A stretch of DNA of 64,000 bases from Woeseiaceae bacterium (GTDB lineage Bacteria > Pseudomonadota > Gammaproteobacteria > Steroidobacterales > Woeseiaceae): assembly GCA_013042375.1 (NCBI GenBank), contig JABDQH010000094.1:19573-83572 (forward strand), read 5' to 3'. Within the stretch, counting starts at the first letter, position 1, and every line of letters begins with the position of its first letter. Shown piece after piece: positions 9,120 through 18,157 of the stretch. A program made the position numbers and the translations under genes. Below the pieces are notes generated by a model, which saw only the letters and a program-made list of their open reading frames with translations, made no database searches and was not told where the DNA came from.

Positions 9120-9148
9120 GCGCCCGGGCGGTAACCGCCTGCGGGCGC
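9120..9148 (+). other. Strong hairpin just before algZ
   Basis: GCGCCCG-GGCGG-TAA-CCGCC-TG-CGGGCGC folds with 12 pairs and a 2-base bulge. It ends 4 bases before the first algZ start codon and has no T-tract. It could act on translation of algZ, since no Shine-Dalgarno sequence is visible there, or as a weak terminator for the upstream gene. Confidence 0.5.
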
Positions 9149-9152
9149 TACA

Positions 9153-10208
9153 ATGCCCGCCATGTCCGAATCCGACGACACCCAGGTCTACCTGCCGGAT
9201 TTCTGCGCGGCCGGTACTCTGTTCGTCATCCTGCTCGTCGCCGAACTCGTGGCGATCGCGCTGACGCTGGCCGCGCATACACCGGACGGTGAGTTCCTGC
9301 TGGCACTGTCGCGCACGTCGTTCTTCGTTCTGTGGCTTGCACTGCTCGGTACGGCCGTCATGTGCCAGCTGCGCGGGTGGCTGGAAAGAGCCGGCAAGAC
9401 ACGCGCGTTCGTCATCAGTTTTCTCGTACTCGAGGCGCTGTGCCTGGTGGTCGCCGAACTTGCCTGGCAGATCCCGGTTCGCATCGTCGGTGTCGTCGTC
9501 ATCGAGGAGCCGCATGCGACGTTCCTGTTGCGCACGATGGCCATCAGCTCGATCTTCATCGCGCTCGCGATGCGCTACCTGTACGTATCGAGTGAATGGC
9601 GGCGCAGTATCGTGCTCGAGGCCCAGGCACGCATCAGCGCACTGCAGGCACTCATTCGCCCGCACTTCCTGTTCAACAGCATGAACACGATCGCGTCGCT
9701 GACCCGCAGCGATCCGCGCCAGGCCGAAGAGGCGGTCGAGGACCTGTCCGACCTGTTGCGCGCGAGCCTGTCCGGTACGCGCGACCGTACCAGCATCAAG
9801 GAAGAGCTCGAGGTATCGGCTATCTACCAGCGCATAGAGAAGCTCCGCCTCGGCGAACGCCTCAACATCCGCTGGGACATCGAAGACCTGCCGATGCGGG
9901 CGCGCATACCAAGCCTGACGATACAGCCGCTCATAGAAAACGCGATCTACCACGGCATCGAACTGCTGCCCGACGGCGGCGAGGTCGTCGTGAGCGGCAG
10001 GCGCGACGGCAAGTACCTCGAAATCTCGGTGGCGAATCCCGTCGCTCCCGGCAAGTCACGCGATGCCGCCGGGAACAAGATGGCCCTGTCCAATATTCGC
10101 CAGCGCTTCGAACTCGCCTACGGCCACCGCGCGACTGTCGATATCGACGACAGTAGTGATGCCTACAAGGTAACGCTGCGTTTTCCCGCGACGGAGGATG
10201 ACGCGTGA
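9153..10208 (+). CDS. algZ: LytS/AlgZ (FimS)-type sensor histidine kinase
   Basis: About 350 residues: N-terminal membrane segments (roughly residues 18-140), then a His_kinase (pfam06580) domain. The phosphorylation motif is LIRPHFLFNSMNTI and the ATP-binding N-box is IENAIYHGI. An alternative start is ATG 9162 (MSESDDTQ). In Pseudomonas, FimS/AlgZ with AlgR controls alginate and type IV pilus minor pilins, so the pilus genes at the left edge are plausible targets. The stop overlaps the GTG of algR by 4 bases. Confidence 0.88.
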   Translation: MPAMSESDDTQVYLPDFCAAGTLFVILLVAELVAIALTLAAHTPDGEFLLALSRTSFFVLWLALLGTAVMCQLRGWLERAGKTRAFVISFLVLEALCLVVAELAWQIPVRIVGVVVIEEPHATFLLRTMAISSIFIALAMRYLYVSSEWRRSIVLEAQARISALQALIRPHFLFNSMNTIASLTRSDPRQAEEAVEDLSDLLRASLSGTRDRTSIKEELEVSAIYQRIEKLRLGERLNIRWDIEDLPMRARIPSLTIQPLIENAIYHGIELLPDGGEVVVSGRRDGKYLEISVANPVAPGKSRDAAGNKMALSNIRQRFELAYGHRATVDIDDSSDAYKVTLRFPATEDDA

Positions 10209-10945
10209 ATGTCCTGATCGTCGACGACGAAAAGCCGGCACGAGACCGCCTGCGGCAGATCCTCGCCGACGAAGCACCCTGGGACGTGGTCGGCGAAGCC
10301 GCCAACGGCCTCGAGGCGCTGAAGCTTGCCGGCGAACTCGCCCCCGACATCGTACTGCTCGACATCCGCATGCCGGGCATGGAGGGCATCGAGGCAGCAC
10401 ACCACCTGAACGCGATGGAGCGGCCGCCCGCCGTCGTGTTTACCACGGCCTACGATGAGTACGCGATCGATGCCTTCGAGGCACGCGCGATCGGCTACGT
10501 GCTCAAGCCCGTGCGCCGCGCCCGACTCGTGCGCGCGCTGGAGCAGGCCGGCCGCCTCGCGCCCGGCGCCCTGGGCGAGGCCGCTGCGACGCTCGATGCC
10601 CAACGCAGGCACGTGTGCGCGCGTGCCCACGGCGAGCTCAAACTGATACCTGTCGACGAGGTAACCTGCTTTCGCGCCGACCAGAAATACGTTGCGGTCG
10701 ACCACGATGGTGGTCGTGACCTGATCGATGATTCGCTAAAATCGCTGGAAGCCGAGTTCGGCGATCGATTCGTGCGCGTGCATCGCGGCGCGCTCGTCGC
10801 CGTCGACCGGATTCGGCGCATCGACAAGAATGCCGAGGGCAAAAGCCGCGTCGTGTTACGCGATGACTCGCAAGTCGACGACGAACAGCTGATAATCAGC
10901 CGCCGGCACGTCGCCGAAGTGAAACGCCGCCTGAAAGGCTCGTAG
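10205..10945 (+). CDS. algR: LytTR-family response regulator AlgR
   Basis: 246 residues with an N-terminal receiver (MNVLIVDDEKPARDRL; phospho-acceptor Asp in VLLDIRMPGMEG; KPVRR lysine) and a C-terminal LytTR DNA-binding domain (about residues 135-246, DEVTCFRADQKYVAVDHDGG). It is the partner of the overlapping algZ. The algZR-hemCD gene order is the one seen in Pseudomonas. Confidence 0.9.
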   Translation: MNVLIVDDEKPARDRLRQILADEAPWDVVGEAANGLEALKLAGELAPDIVLLDIRMPGMEGIEAAHHLNAMERPPAVVFTTAYDEYAIDAFEARAIGYVLKPVRRARLVRALEQAGRLAPGALGEAAATLDAQRRHVCARAHGELKLIPVDEVTCFRADQKYVAVDHDGGRDLIDDSLKSLEAEFGDRFVRVHRGALVAVDRIRRIDKNAEGKSRVVLRDDSQVDDEQLIISRRHVAEVKRRLKGS

Positions 10946-10958
10946 TGGAACCAACCCT

Positions 10959-11003
10959 GTGGGAGGGCCTTTAGGCCCGATTCGCGGCTAAAGCCGCTCC
11001 CAC
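10959..11003. repeat. REP-like palindromic element 3 (complete)
   Basis: The neatest copy, 45 bases: GTGGGAGGGCCTTTAGGCC, then CGATTCGCGGCTAAAGCCG, then CTCCCAC. It contains two inner palindromes and terminal inverted repeats. It lies between algR and hemC and may stop or attenuate read-through. Confidence 0.8.
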
Positions 11004-11018
11004 AATGACAGTCAAATC

Positions 11019-11945
11019 ATGAAAATACGAATTGCCACCAGAAAGTCCGCGCTCGCGCTGTGGCAGGCCAAGCACGTGGCTGCTCGCCTCGCCGACCTGC
11101 CGGGGGTCGGGGCGGTCGAGCTCGTGCCGATGTCGACACGCGGCGACGAGATCCTCGATCGCAGTTTGCAGAAGATCGGCGGCAAGGGCCTGTTCATCAA
11201 GGAACTCGAGCTCGCGATGCAGCGCGGCGAGGCCGATATCGCCGTGCACTCGATGAAGGACGTACCGGCCGAGATGCCTGACGGCTTTTGCCTCGCCGCC
11301 ATGCTCGAGCGGGCCAACCACGCCGACGCGCTTGTTGCACCAGGCGGCAAGCAGCTCTCCGACCTGCCAGACGGCGCGCTTATCGGCAGCTCCAGTCTGC
11401 GCCGCCAGGCACAGCTCCGGATGCTGCGCCCCGACCTGCGTATCGAGCCGCTGCGCGGCAACGTGAACACGCGCCTCGCCAAGCTCGACGCCGGCGACTA
11501 CGACGCGATCATCCTCGCCGCGGCCGGCCTCGAACGCCTCGGCTTCGAGGATCGCATCAGCCAGCAGTTCACGCCCGACGAAATGCTCCCGGCCGCCGCG
11601 CAGGGCGTGGTCGGTATCGAGTGCCTCGACACCGCGGCCGAACTGCGCGAGGTACTCGCACTTCTGGATCATCCGGCGTCCGTGCAGACCACGCTGGCCG
11701 AACGCGCCATTGCGCGCGTCCTCGAAGCGAGCTGCCAGTCACCCGTCGCCACCTACGCGCGCCTCGACGGCGACGCGATGACGGTCAGGGCGCTCGTGGC
11801 GATGCCCGACGGCAGCGAGTACATCCGCGACAGCGTCAGCGGCGCAGCGCAGGACGCCGAAGCGCTGGGCGAGCGACTCGCCGCGCGCCTGCTCGAACAG
11901 GGTGCGGCGGCACTGCTCGCAGCAACGGAAGCGAACAATGACTGA
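11019..11945 (+). CDS. hemC: Hydroxymethylbilane synthase (porphobilinogen deaminase)
   Basis: 308 residues, normal length. It starts MKIRIATRKSALALWQ and has the substrate loops SSSLRRQAQL and RGNVNTRLAKL. The dipyrromethane cofactor Cys is in EASCQSPV near residue 243. It condenses four porphobilinogen units to hydroxymethylbilane in haem/sirohaem synthesis. It is followed by hemD with an 8-base overlap, so the two are co-translated. Confidence 0.97.
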   Translation: MKIRIATRKSALALWQAKHVAARLADLPGVGAVELVPMSTRGDEILDRSLQKIGGKGLFIKELELAMQRGEADIAVHSMKDVPAEMPDGFCLAAMLERANHADALVAPGGKQLSDLPDGALIGSSSLRRQAQLRMLRPDLRIEPLRGNVNTRLAKLDAGDYDAIILAAAGLERLGFEDRISQQFTPDEMLPAAAQGVVGIECLDTAAELREVLALLDHPASVQTTLAERAIARVLEASCQSPVATYARLDGDAMTVRALVAMPDGSEYIRDSVSGAAQDAEALGERLAARLLEQGAAALLAATEANND

Positions 11946-12717
11946 CCGTAATCTCGAAGGCACCGGCGTGCTCGTAACGCGGCCGCGAGCGCAGGCCGAA
12001 GATCTGGTGCGGGCCATCGAAGCACAGGGCGGTACCGCCTGGTGTTTCCCCGTACTCGAGATTGCCCCGTTCGACGCGCTGGACGTCAGGAACAGCGTCG
12101 CGCGCCTCGGCAAGCCGGATATCGTCATATTCGTCAGCCGCAACGCGGTCGAGCACGGTATCGAATTCACCGACGGTGGCGACATCGCCGTCATCGGCCC
12201 CGCCACGGCCGCGGCGGTCAACGATGCAGGCCGCGTCGTCGACATCCAGCCCGCGCAGGGCTACGACAGCGAGCATCTGCTGGCCGAGGAGCAACTCCGG
12301 GACGTCGCCGGCAAACGCGTGCGCATCGTGCGCGGCAAGGGCGGGCGCGAGCTGCTCGCCGATACGCTCAAGGGGCGCGGCGCCACGGTCGAGTACCTGT
12401 CCGTATATGAACGACGCCTGCCCAGGGTCAGCGCCGAGGCCCTCGCGAATGTCGAGGCGCACTGGCGTTCCGGGGACATCAACGTCGTCACCGTCATGAG
12501 CGTCCAGTCGTTCAGAAACCTCGTCACCCTGCTGCCTGACTGGTGCAGGGAACAGCTCGAAGCCACGCCGCTGGTGACGCCGGCCGGTCGTGTGATAAAA
12601 GAGGCGCTGGATCGCTTCCCGGCGTCCCGCCCGATACTCGCACCCGGACCGGGCGCCGATGACATGGTCCAGGCGATCATCGCATTACAGGGTACCGACC
12701 CCGGAACAGCACCATGA
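11938..12717 (+). CDS. hemD: Uroporphyrinogen-III synthase
   Basis: About 259 residues from ATG 11938 (MTDRNLEGTGVLVTRPRAQ); the track's upstream extension overlaps hemC and is not conserved. The VLVTRPRAQA start and the two-domain alternating layout fit HemD, including VTVMSVQSFRNL and APGPGADDMVQAI. It closes and inverts ring D. Sequence conservation in this family is low, so the identification leans on position between hemC and hemX. Confidence 0.9.
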   Translation: MTDRNLEGTGVLVTRPRAQAEDLVRAIEAQGGTAWCFPVLEIAPFDALDVRNSVARLGKPDIVIFVSRNAVEHGIEFTDGGDIAVIGPATAAAVNDAGRVVDIQPAQGYDSEHLLAEEQLRDVAGKRVRIVRGKGGRELLADTLKGRGATVEYLSVYERRLPRVSAEALANVEAHWRSGDINVVTVMSVQSFRNLVTLLPDWCREQLEATPLVTPAGRVIKEALDRFPASRPILAPGPGADDMVQAIIALQGTDPGTAP

Positions 12718-13916
12718 GCGAAACAGACACCAGATCCCCCGACACCGAAGAGACTGCTGAAGAGCATCCCGTGGAAGAGACTGCGGAAGAGCAGCCCATG
12801 GAAGAAACGGCTGAAGAGCAGTCCGCGCCCGAAGAAGAAGAGCCCTCACCGGCACCCGAGGAGCAGCAGGAGCAACCCGCACGCCGCGGCAATGGCGTTG
12901 CCTGGCTGGCTGTGCTCGTCTCACTCGTCGCCCTCGTGGCGGCCGGGTATACGGGATGGCAGTCGTGGCAGGCCGCCGGCGATACGACCGTCGACGACAG
13001 CGTCGCGCGCCTCCAGGACCGCCTGTCCTCTTCGACCTCGTCAGTAGCCGACCTCGAGGCGCGTGTCAGCGAGCTGGCCGGTCGTGATTCCGGCGTCGAC
13101 GCCGCGCTCGACGGGCTACGCCGCGACGTTGACGAGCGCGTCTCCCTGCTGGATTCCCTGCCCGCCCGCATGTCGACGCTGGAGAGCTCGGTCGCGTCGC
13201 TTGCCGGCGTGTCCGAGGGTGCGCGCGACGCCTGGGTACTGGCCGAGTCGGAATACTACATGCAGATCGCCAACGCGCAGCTGCAGCTCGCCAACAATCC
13301 GCATCTCGCTGCGCATGCGCTTCGCCTGGCCGACGAGCGCATCGTGCAGCTGGCGAACCCCGCGCTGACCGATGTGCGGCGCGCCATCGCCGACGAGCTT
13401 GCAGCCCTCGACGTCATGGAGAAGCCCGATGTCGAGGGCGTAACGCTGACGCTCGCCAGTCTCGCACGCGTCGTCGATTCGCTGCCGCTCGCTGCCGCCG
13501 CCGAGTCCGGCGAGGAGAGCGGCGAGGTTGGCGACGAGACCAGCGGCGCCGCGCGTGCCTGGGCATCGGTGAAGAACGCGTTCTCGGGGATGGTCAAGGT
13601 GACGCCCCCCGACGAAGCGAGGCTCGTTCGCCTGTCGCCCGATGCCGAGTACTTCCTGCGCAACAACATCGCGCTGCAACTACAGGCGGCACGCCTCGCG
13701 TTGCTGCGCGGCGAGCCGGCGATTTTCGAGCAGACGCTCGACGACACGAGCGCGCTGCTCAGCAACTATTTCGACACCGACAGTCCGCAGGTCGCCGGTG
13801 CACTGGAGACGATCACCGAGATTCGCGGCCAGGCATTCGTCACCGTCGTTCCGGACATTTCGGAGTCGCTGCGCCTGTTGCGCCAGTTCCGCACGCTGAA
13901 CGAGAACGCGCAGTGA
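12714..13916 (+). CDS. hemX: HemX-like membrane protein of the haem operon
   Basis: 400 residues: an acidic cytoplasmic N-terminus containing three near-repeats of EETAEEQP, one membrane helix (about residues 64-82), a coiled coil, and a periplasmic helical domain. HemX (YggX-type, often misnamed uroporphyrinogen methyltransferase) has no methyltransferase motif here; its exact role is unknown. ATG overlaps the hemD stop by 4 bases, and hemY overlaps its own stop. Confidence 0.88.
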   Translation: MSETDTRSPDTEETAEEHPVEETAEEQPMEETAEEQSAPEEEEPSPAPEEQQEQPARRGNGVAWLAVLVSLVALVAAGYTGWQSWQAAGDTTVDDSVARLQDRLSSSTSSVADLEARVSELAGRDSGVDAALDGLRRDVDERVSLLDSLPARMSTLESSVASLAGVSEGARDAWVLAESEYYMQIANAQLQLANNPHLAAHALRLADERIVQLANPALTDVRRAIADELAALDVMEKPDVEGVTLTLASLARVVDSLPLAAAAESGEESGEVGDETSGAARAWASVKNAFSGMVKVTPPDEARLVRLSPDAEYFLRNNIALQLQAARLALLRGEPAIFEQTLDDTSALLSNYFDTDSPQVAGALETITEIRGQAFVTVVPDISESLRLLRQFRTLNENAQ

Positions 13917-15109
13917 AACTCGGCATCATCGTTCTCGTCGTCCTGTTCGTCACGGCCTTCGGGTCGCATTTTCTGCTTGCCGACCCCGGCTACGTCGTTA
14001 TCGGTTTCCGCGGCTACCTCATCGAAATGTCGGTGCCGATACTCACGTTGCTGATCTTTGCGCTGTTCGTCGCAATCTGGGTCATTCGCAAGATCTACCT
14101 GGCGCCGCGTCGTCTCGGTGAAACCTATGGTCGCCACCGCGCGGCCCGCTCCGGCAAGAAGCTCACGCGCGGCATGATCGAGGTCGCCGAAGGCAATCTC
14201 GCGCGCGGCGAGAAGCTCCTCGCGCGCGCCGCCAGCACCAGCGACTCGCCGCTGTTCAACTACCTGCAGGCAGCACGCGCCGCACACCTGCAGGGCAAGG
14301 ACGAGCGCCGCGACGAGTGGCTGCGCATGGCCTACCGCGATGCGCCCGAGGCCGCGAACGCCGTGCTCTTGACGCAGTGCGAATTCCAGCTCGACCGGGG
14401 CCAGTACGAACAGGCACTCGCAACGCTGCGACGGCTGGATGAGGACACCAAAGACAATGCACAGGCGCTCGCGCTCATGGGCCAGCTCTATTATCGCCTC
14501 GAGGACTGGGAAGCCCTGGCGGAACTCTTGCCGCGTCTGCGCAAGAACGCGCAGGTAAGGCCGGACTGGCTCGAGACATGGACCGAACGCGTGCACCGCG
14601 AAGCGCTCGACAAGGCCGACGACGATGCCGCGCTCGGCGCGGCGTGGCGGACGATACCGAAGAAGCTAAAAGGCAAGGTGTCACTGCTCGAGTCCTACTA
14701 CCAGGGCCTGATGCGCCTCGGCCTGCACGATCGCGCCGAGAAAGAGCTCGCCAGCGCGATCAAGTCGAACTGGCAGGCCCCGCTCGTACGCCTGTATGGG
14801 CTCGTCGAGGCGACCGACGCGTCGAAACAGCTGAAGAAGGCCGAAGGCTGGCTCAAGAATCGCGGTGAGGACCCCGACCTGTTGCTGTCGGCCGCGCGGC
14901 TCTGCCTGCGCAACGAGCTATGGGGCAAGTCCCGCAGCTACCTGGAGACCGTCATCGCCCTGCGCCCGACACCCGAAGCCTACCGGGAGTACGGCGCGCT
15001 ATTGACGCAAATGGGCGAGGCGGACGCGGCCGCCGACGCCTATCGCGATGGGCTCGGGATGATCGCGCCCGAGCCCCTGCCGGCTATCCCGCACATCGAA
15101 CCGCAGTAG
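13913..15109 (+). CDS. hemY: HemY, TPR-containing membrane protein
   Basis: 398 residues with two N-terminal membrane helices (about 3-21 and 40-62), then a cytoplasmic array of TPR-like helices (for example LRRLDEDTKDNAQALALMGQLYYRLEDWEAL). HemY of the enterobacterial hemCDXY operon is implicated in late tetrapyrrole synthesis, without enzymatic motifs. It starts by GTG overlapping the hemX stop. Confidence 0.88.
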   Translation: MKLGIIVLVVLFVTAFGSHFLLADPGYVVIGFRGYLIEMSVPILTLLIFALFVAIWVIRKIYLAPRRLGETYGRHRAARSGKKLTRGMIEVAEGNLARGEKLLARAASTSDSPLFNYLQAARAAHLQGKDERRDEWLRMAYRDAPEAANAVLLTQCEFQLDRGQYEQALATLRRLDEDTKDNAQALALMGQLYYRLEDWEALAELLPRLRKNAQVRPDWLETWTERVHREALDKADDDAALGAAWRTIPKKLKGKVSLLESYYQGLMRLGLHDRAEKELASAIKSNWQAPLVRLYGLVEATDASKQLKKAEGWLKNRGEDPDLLLSAARLCLRNELWGKSRSYLETVIALRPTPEAYREYGALLTQMGEADAAADAYRDGLGMIAPEPLPAIPHIEPQ

Positions 15110-15937
15110 ATGTTCACGCTGGTAGCGGGCACCGGATACCTCGGCCGCCGCGTACTCGACCGGCTCGACGACGGCACCGGACTCAACCGCCCCGAGGTCG
15201 ACTTCGACACCATCGAGACCCTGCCCGTGGCCGTCCCGGAGCGCTACGCGGTGCTCTACACCTGCCCACCCGGCGGCGAAGGCGACGAGCGCCTACAGCG
15301 ATTCATAGACGCCCTGCCTCTTGCCCCGGCTCGTTTCGTCTACATAAGCACGACCGGCGTCTACGGCGATTGCGATGGCCAGGTCGTGACCGAGGAATCG
15401 CCGGTCAACCCGGGCAGTCGCATGTCGGTACCGCGCGTCGCGGCGGAGAGCTTCCTGCTGGACTGGGCCGCCCGCAATGACTGCGGGCTCGTGATTCTCA
15501 GGGTGCCCGGCATCTACGGCCCGGGTCGGCTCGGTATCGAGCGGCTCGCCGCCGGCCGTGCCGTGCTGAGCGAGGACGAGTCCTATCCGGGCAACCGCAT
15601 CCACGTCGATGATCTCGTGACCTGCTGCTTCGCGGCATTGGCAGAGGATGCGCCCCCCGGTATCTACAACGTCGGTGACGGCGACCACCGCAGCGCGACG
15701 TGGTTCGCCGACGAGGTCGCGCGCCAGGCAGGCCTGACGGCGCCACGCAAGATCAGCCGCGCACAGGCCGCGCGCGAGTTCTCACCGATCCGGCTGGCCT
15801 TCGTGTCGTCCTCGCGAGTCGTCGATACGACAAAGATGCGCGAGGTCCTCGGGGTCGAACCGCTTTATGCCGACCCGGCGGCGGGCATTCGGGCAAGTAT
15901 CAGGGCTGAGAGCGCTTCGAACGGAGCCAGGCGGTAA
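15110..15937 (+). CDS. Extended-SDR NAD(P)-dependent epimerase/dehydratase-like protein (YeeZ-type)
   Basis: 275 residues with an N-terminal Rossmann motif VAGTGYLGRRVL, a YISTTGVYGD segment at the active-site strand, and PGIYGPGRLGIERL typical of extended SDRs. The canonical YxxxK pair is not evident, as in the YeeZ subgroup. The ATG follows the hemY stop directly, suggesting co-transcription. Its last 38 bases overlap the convergent parA-like gene. The substrate is unknown. Confidence 0.8.
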   Translation: MFTLVAGTGYLGRRVLDRLDDGTGLNRPEVDFDTIETLPVAVPERYAVLYTCPPGGEGDERLQRFIDALPLAPARFVYISTTGVYGDCDGQVVTEESPVNPGSRMSVPRVAAESFLLDWAARNDCGLVILRVPGIYGPGRLGIERLAAGRAVLSEDESYPGNRIHVDDLVTCCFAALAEDAPPGIYNVGDGDHRSATWFADEVARQAGLTAPRKISRAQAAREFSPIRLAFVSSSRVVDTTKMREVLGVEPLYADPAAGIRASIRAESASNGARR

Positions 15938-16538
15938 GCGGCTCCCACTCTTCCCAGTCGGGCCAGGCAAGATACTCGGGCAGCTCGAAAATGCCCAGGC
16001 CGCGCGTGTACGCACGCACGTAGTTCTGTGCCTCGCGCAGCGCGGCGATATAAGGCGCCCTCGCCTTCGTCAGGTACTCGTCGAGATCGTCGAAAATCAA
16101 CGTATTGTCGCGTACACGATTGGCGACGAGGCCGAACTTGGCCTGCTTGCGCTCGATCTTCCCTACCTTGCGAAGCTCCTCGAGAAACGTGGTCGTCGCC
16201 TGCATGTCGATCGTCGACGGCAATACGGGAACGACGATGGTCTCGGCATGGCGCACGAGATCGGTTAGTTCGCTCGAATGGGTTCTCGCCGGCGCATCGA
16301 TGATGATGAAGTCGGCGCTGCGCGGTGCGTGCCGCAGGCCGTCTTCAAACCCGGCGACGCGCGCGATCGCAGGCCTTTCGGCGGGCCGGCGGTCCAGCCA
16401 GTCGAGGCTCGAACGCTGTGGATCGTAATCGGCAAGCGCAACGCTGGCGCCTTCGTTGGCAAAATAGGATGCGATGTTGGTGGCGAGGGTGCTTTTTCCG
16501 CAACCACCCTTCGCGTTCATTACCACGATGTGTCGCAT
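15900..16538 (-). CDS. ParA/MinD-family ATPase (orphan)
   Basis: 212 residues. Deviant Walker A is KGGCGKST (residues 10-17), the A' region is FIIIDAPARTHSSEL, and the switch region is VPVLPSTIDMQATT. No ParB partner is adjacent, so it is an orphan ParA like those that position pili, chemosensory arrays or other cargo. It is divergent from dapF, and its 3' end overlaps the SDR gene by 38 bases. Confidence 0.85.
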   Translation of the reverse strand: MRHIVVMNAKGGCGKSTLATNIASYFANEGASVALADYDPQRSSLDWLDRRPAERPAIARVAGFEDGLRHAPRSADFIIIDAPARTHSSELTDLVRHAETIVVPVLPSTIDMQATTTFLEELRKVGKIERKQAKFGLVANRVRDNTLIFDDLDEYLTKARAPYIAALREAQNYVRAYTRGLGIFELPEYLAWPDWEEWEPLTAWLRSKRSQP

Positions 16539-16607
16539 GACACCTCTCCAATAGCGAAGTTGTTGGAGTTATAAGAGGTTTATGTAAACTACAGGCGCTA
16601 ACCACAA

Positions 16608-17444
16608 ATGTCCATGAACGTCTCTTACACCAGAATGCACGGCACGGGTAACGTGATACTCGTCGTCGACATGCGCGCCGGCACGATCGCCCCGCCCACG
16701 GCGCAGCGCATTCGCGAACTTGGCAACGAGGCGACAGGTCCGGGTTTCGACCAGCTCATGTGGGTGAGCCCATCGGAGGACCCGGCGCATGCGGCGCGCT
16801 ATCGAATCTTCAACGCGGACGGTTCCGAGGTTGAACAATGCGGCAACGGCGTGCGCTGCGTTGCCGCGATGCTCGCCAATACGGGCACGCATGCCCGGTC
16901 TTTCACGCTCCTGAGCCCGGCCGGGCCCGTCGAGGCCCATGTCGACGACGACGGCCTTGTCGAAGTCAGCATGGGGGTTCCTGAGTTCGAGCCGTCGCGC
17001 GTGCCGTTCGTCGCCGAACGACGCCAGGACCGCTACGAGCTCGACGTCGACGGGCTTTCCTACGACGTCTGCGTCGTGTCGATGGGCAACCCGCACTGCG
17101 TGCTGCAGGTGGACGACGTCGCGACGGCCCCGGTCGCTGCGCTCGGCGCGAGGATCGAGCGTCACGAGCGATTTCCCGAGAAGACCAACGTCGGTTTCGT
17201 CTGCATCACGGGCCGTAACAGTATCGACCTGCGCGTGCACGAGCGCGGCGTCGGCGAAACCGCTGCCTGCGGCACGGGTGCGTGCGCAGCAGCTGTCACG
17301 GGACAGTTGCTCGGGCTCCTCGACACCGAGGTCAGCGTGCGCCTGCCGGGCGGGCTGGTCGTGGTAAGCTGGCGCGGTGGTCAGGAGCCGGTCTGGCTCA
17401 CGGGCAATGCCGAAACGCTTTCTGAGGGGACAATCGATCTATGA
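16608..17444 (+). CDS. dapF: Diaminopimelate epimerase
   Basis: 278 residues. Both catalytic cysteines are present, in EQCGNGVRC and in ACGTGACAAAV. It converts LL- to meso-diaminopimelate for lysine and peptidoglycan. The N-terminal motif reads MHGTGNVILVVD instead of the common MHGLGNDFVVID, a variant of the family. ATG 16608 or 16614 are possible starts. The stop overlaps the next gene by 4 bases, in the common dapF-DUF484-xerC order. Confidence 0.94.
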   Translation: MSMNVSYTRMHGTGNVILVVDMRAGTIAPPTAQRIRELGNEATGPGFDQLMWVSPSEDPAHAARYRIFNADGSEVEQCGNGVRCVAAMLANTGTHARSFTLLSPAGPVEAHVDDDGLVEVSMGVPEFEPSRVPFVAERRQDRYELDVDGLSYDVCVVSMGNPHCVLQVDDVATAPVAALGARIERHERFPEKTNVGFVCITGRNSIDLRVHERGVGETAACGTGACAAAVTGQLLGLLDTEVSVRLPGGLVVVSWRGGQEPVWLTGNAETLSEGTIDL

Positions 17445-18145
17445 GTACGCAACCCAGGGCCGAATTCGTCGCCGAGGAACTGTCGGAGCAGGCTGTCCAT
17501 GACTATCTCGCGGCCCACCCGGACTTTTTCGAGCAACATGCGGCCCTGCTCGACAGGCTGAACCTGCCGCATGCCTCGGGCAGCGCCGTGTCCCTGATCG
17601 AGCGCCAGGTCTCGATGCTGCGGCAGAAAGACCTCAAGCTCGAGCGGCAGCTCAAGGACCTGATCCAGGTCGCGCGCGAGAACGACGTCCTGGCGGCCAA
17701 GATCCATGAACTCGCCCTGCAGCTGATGGCGGCTGGCGATCTCGGCAGCACGGTTGCGGCCATCGAGGAGGCGCTGCGCTCGGGCTTCGGCGCCGACCAG
17801 GCCGTGCTCGTGCTGTTCGGCAACGCCGACCTGTTCGATGACATCGATGCCGGGCGTTTCTTCCGGGTGGTGCAGCGCGAGGACGAGAGCTTGAGTCCTT
17901 TCAGCACGTTTCTCGAGGGCAGCAGCGCCCGCTGCGGCCGCATCCGCGATTCGCAGCGCGACTTCCTGTTCCACCAGGACGCAAACGACATCGGTTCCGG
18001 CGCGCTCGTGCCGCTCGGTGACGACGCGGAAATCGGTTTTCTCGCGGTCGGCAGCGTCGACGGCGACCATTTTCATCCCGGCATGAGCATCGATTTCCTG
18101 ACGCGCCTCGGCGACATGATCGCCGTCGCGCTCAAGCGCTTCTAG
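17441..18145 (+). CDS. DUF484 family (GAF-like) protein
   Basis: 234 residues; the DUF484 start QAVHDYLAAHPDFFEQHAALL, then a coiled coil (MLRQKDLKLERQLKDLIQVARENDVLAAKIHELAL) and a GAF-like C-terminal domain ending LTRLGDMIAVALKRF. Function is unknown, but its place between dapF and xerC is conserved in gammaproteobacteria. Confidence 0.9.
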   Translation: MSTQPRAEFVAEELSEQAVHDYLAAHPDFFEQHAALLDRLNLPHASGSAVSLIERQVSMLRQKDLKLERQLKDLIQVARENDVLAAKIHELALQLMAAGDLGSTVAAIEEALRSGFGADQAVLVLFGNADLFDDIDAGRFFRVVQREDESLSPFSTFLEGSSARCGRIRDSQRDFLFHQDANDIGSGALVPLGDDAEIGFLAVGSVDGDHFHPGMSIDFLTRLGDMIAVALKRF

Positions 18146-18157
18146 AGTACCGCGCGC

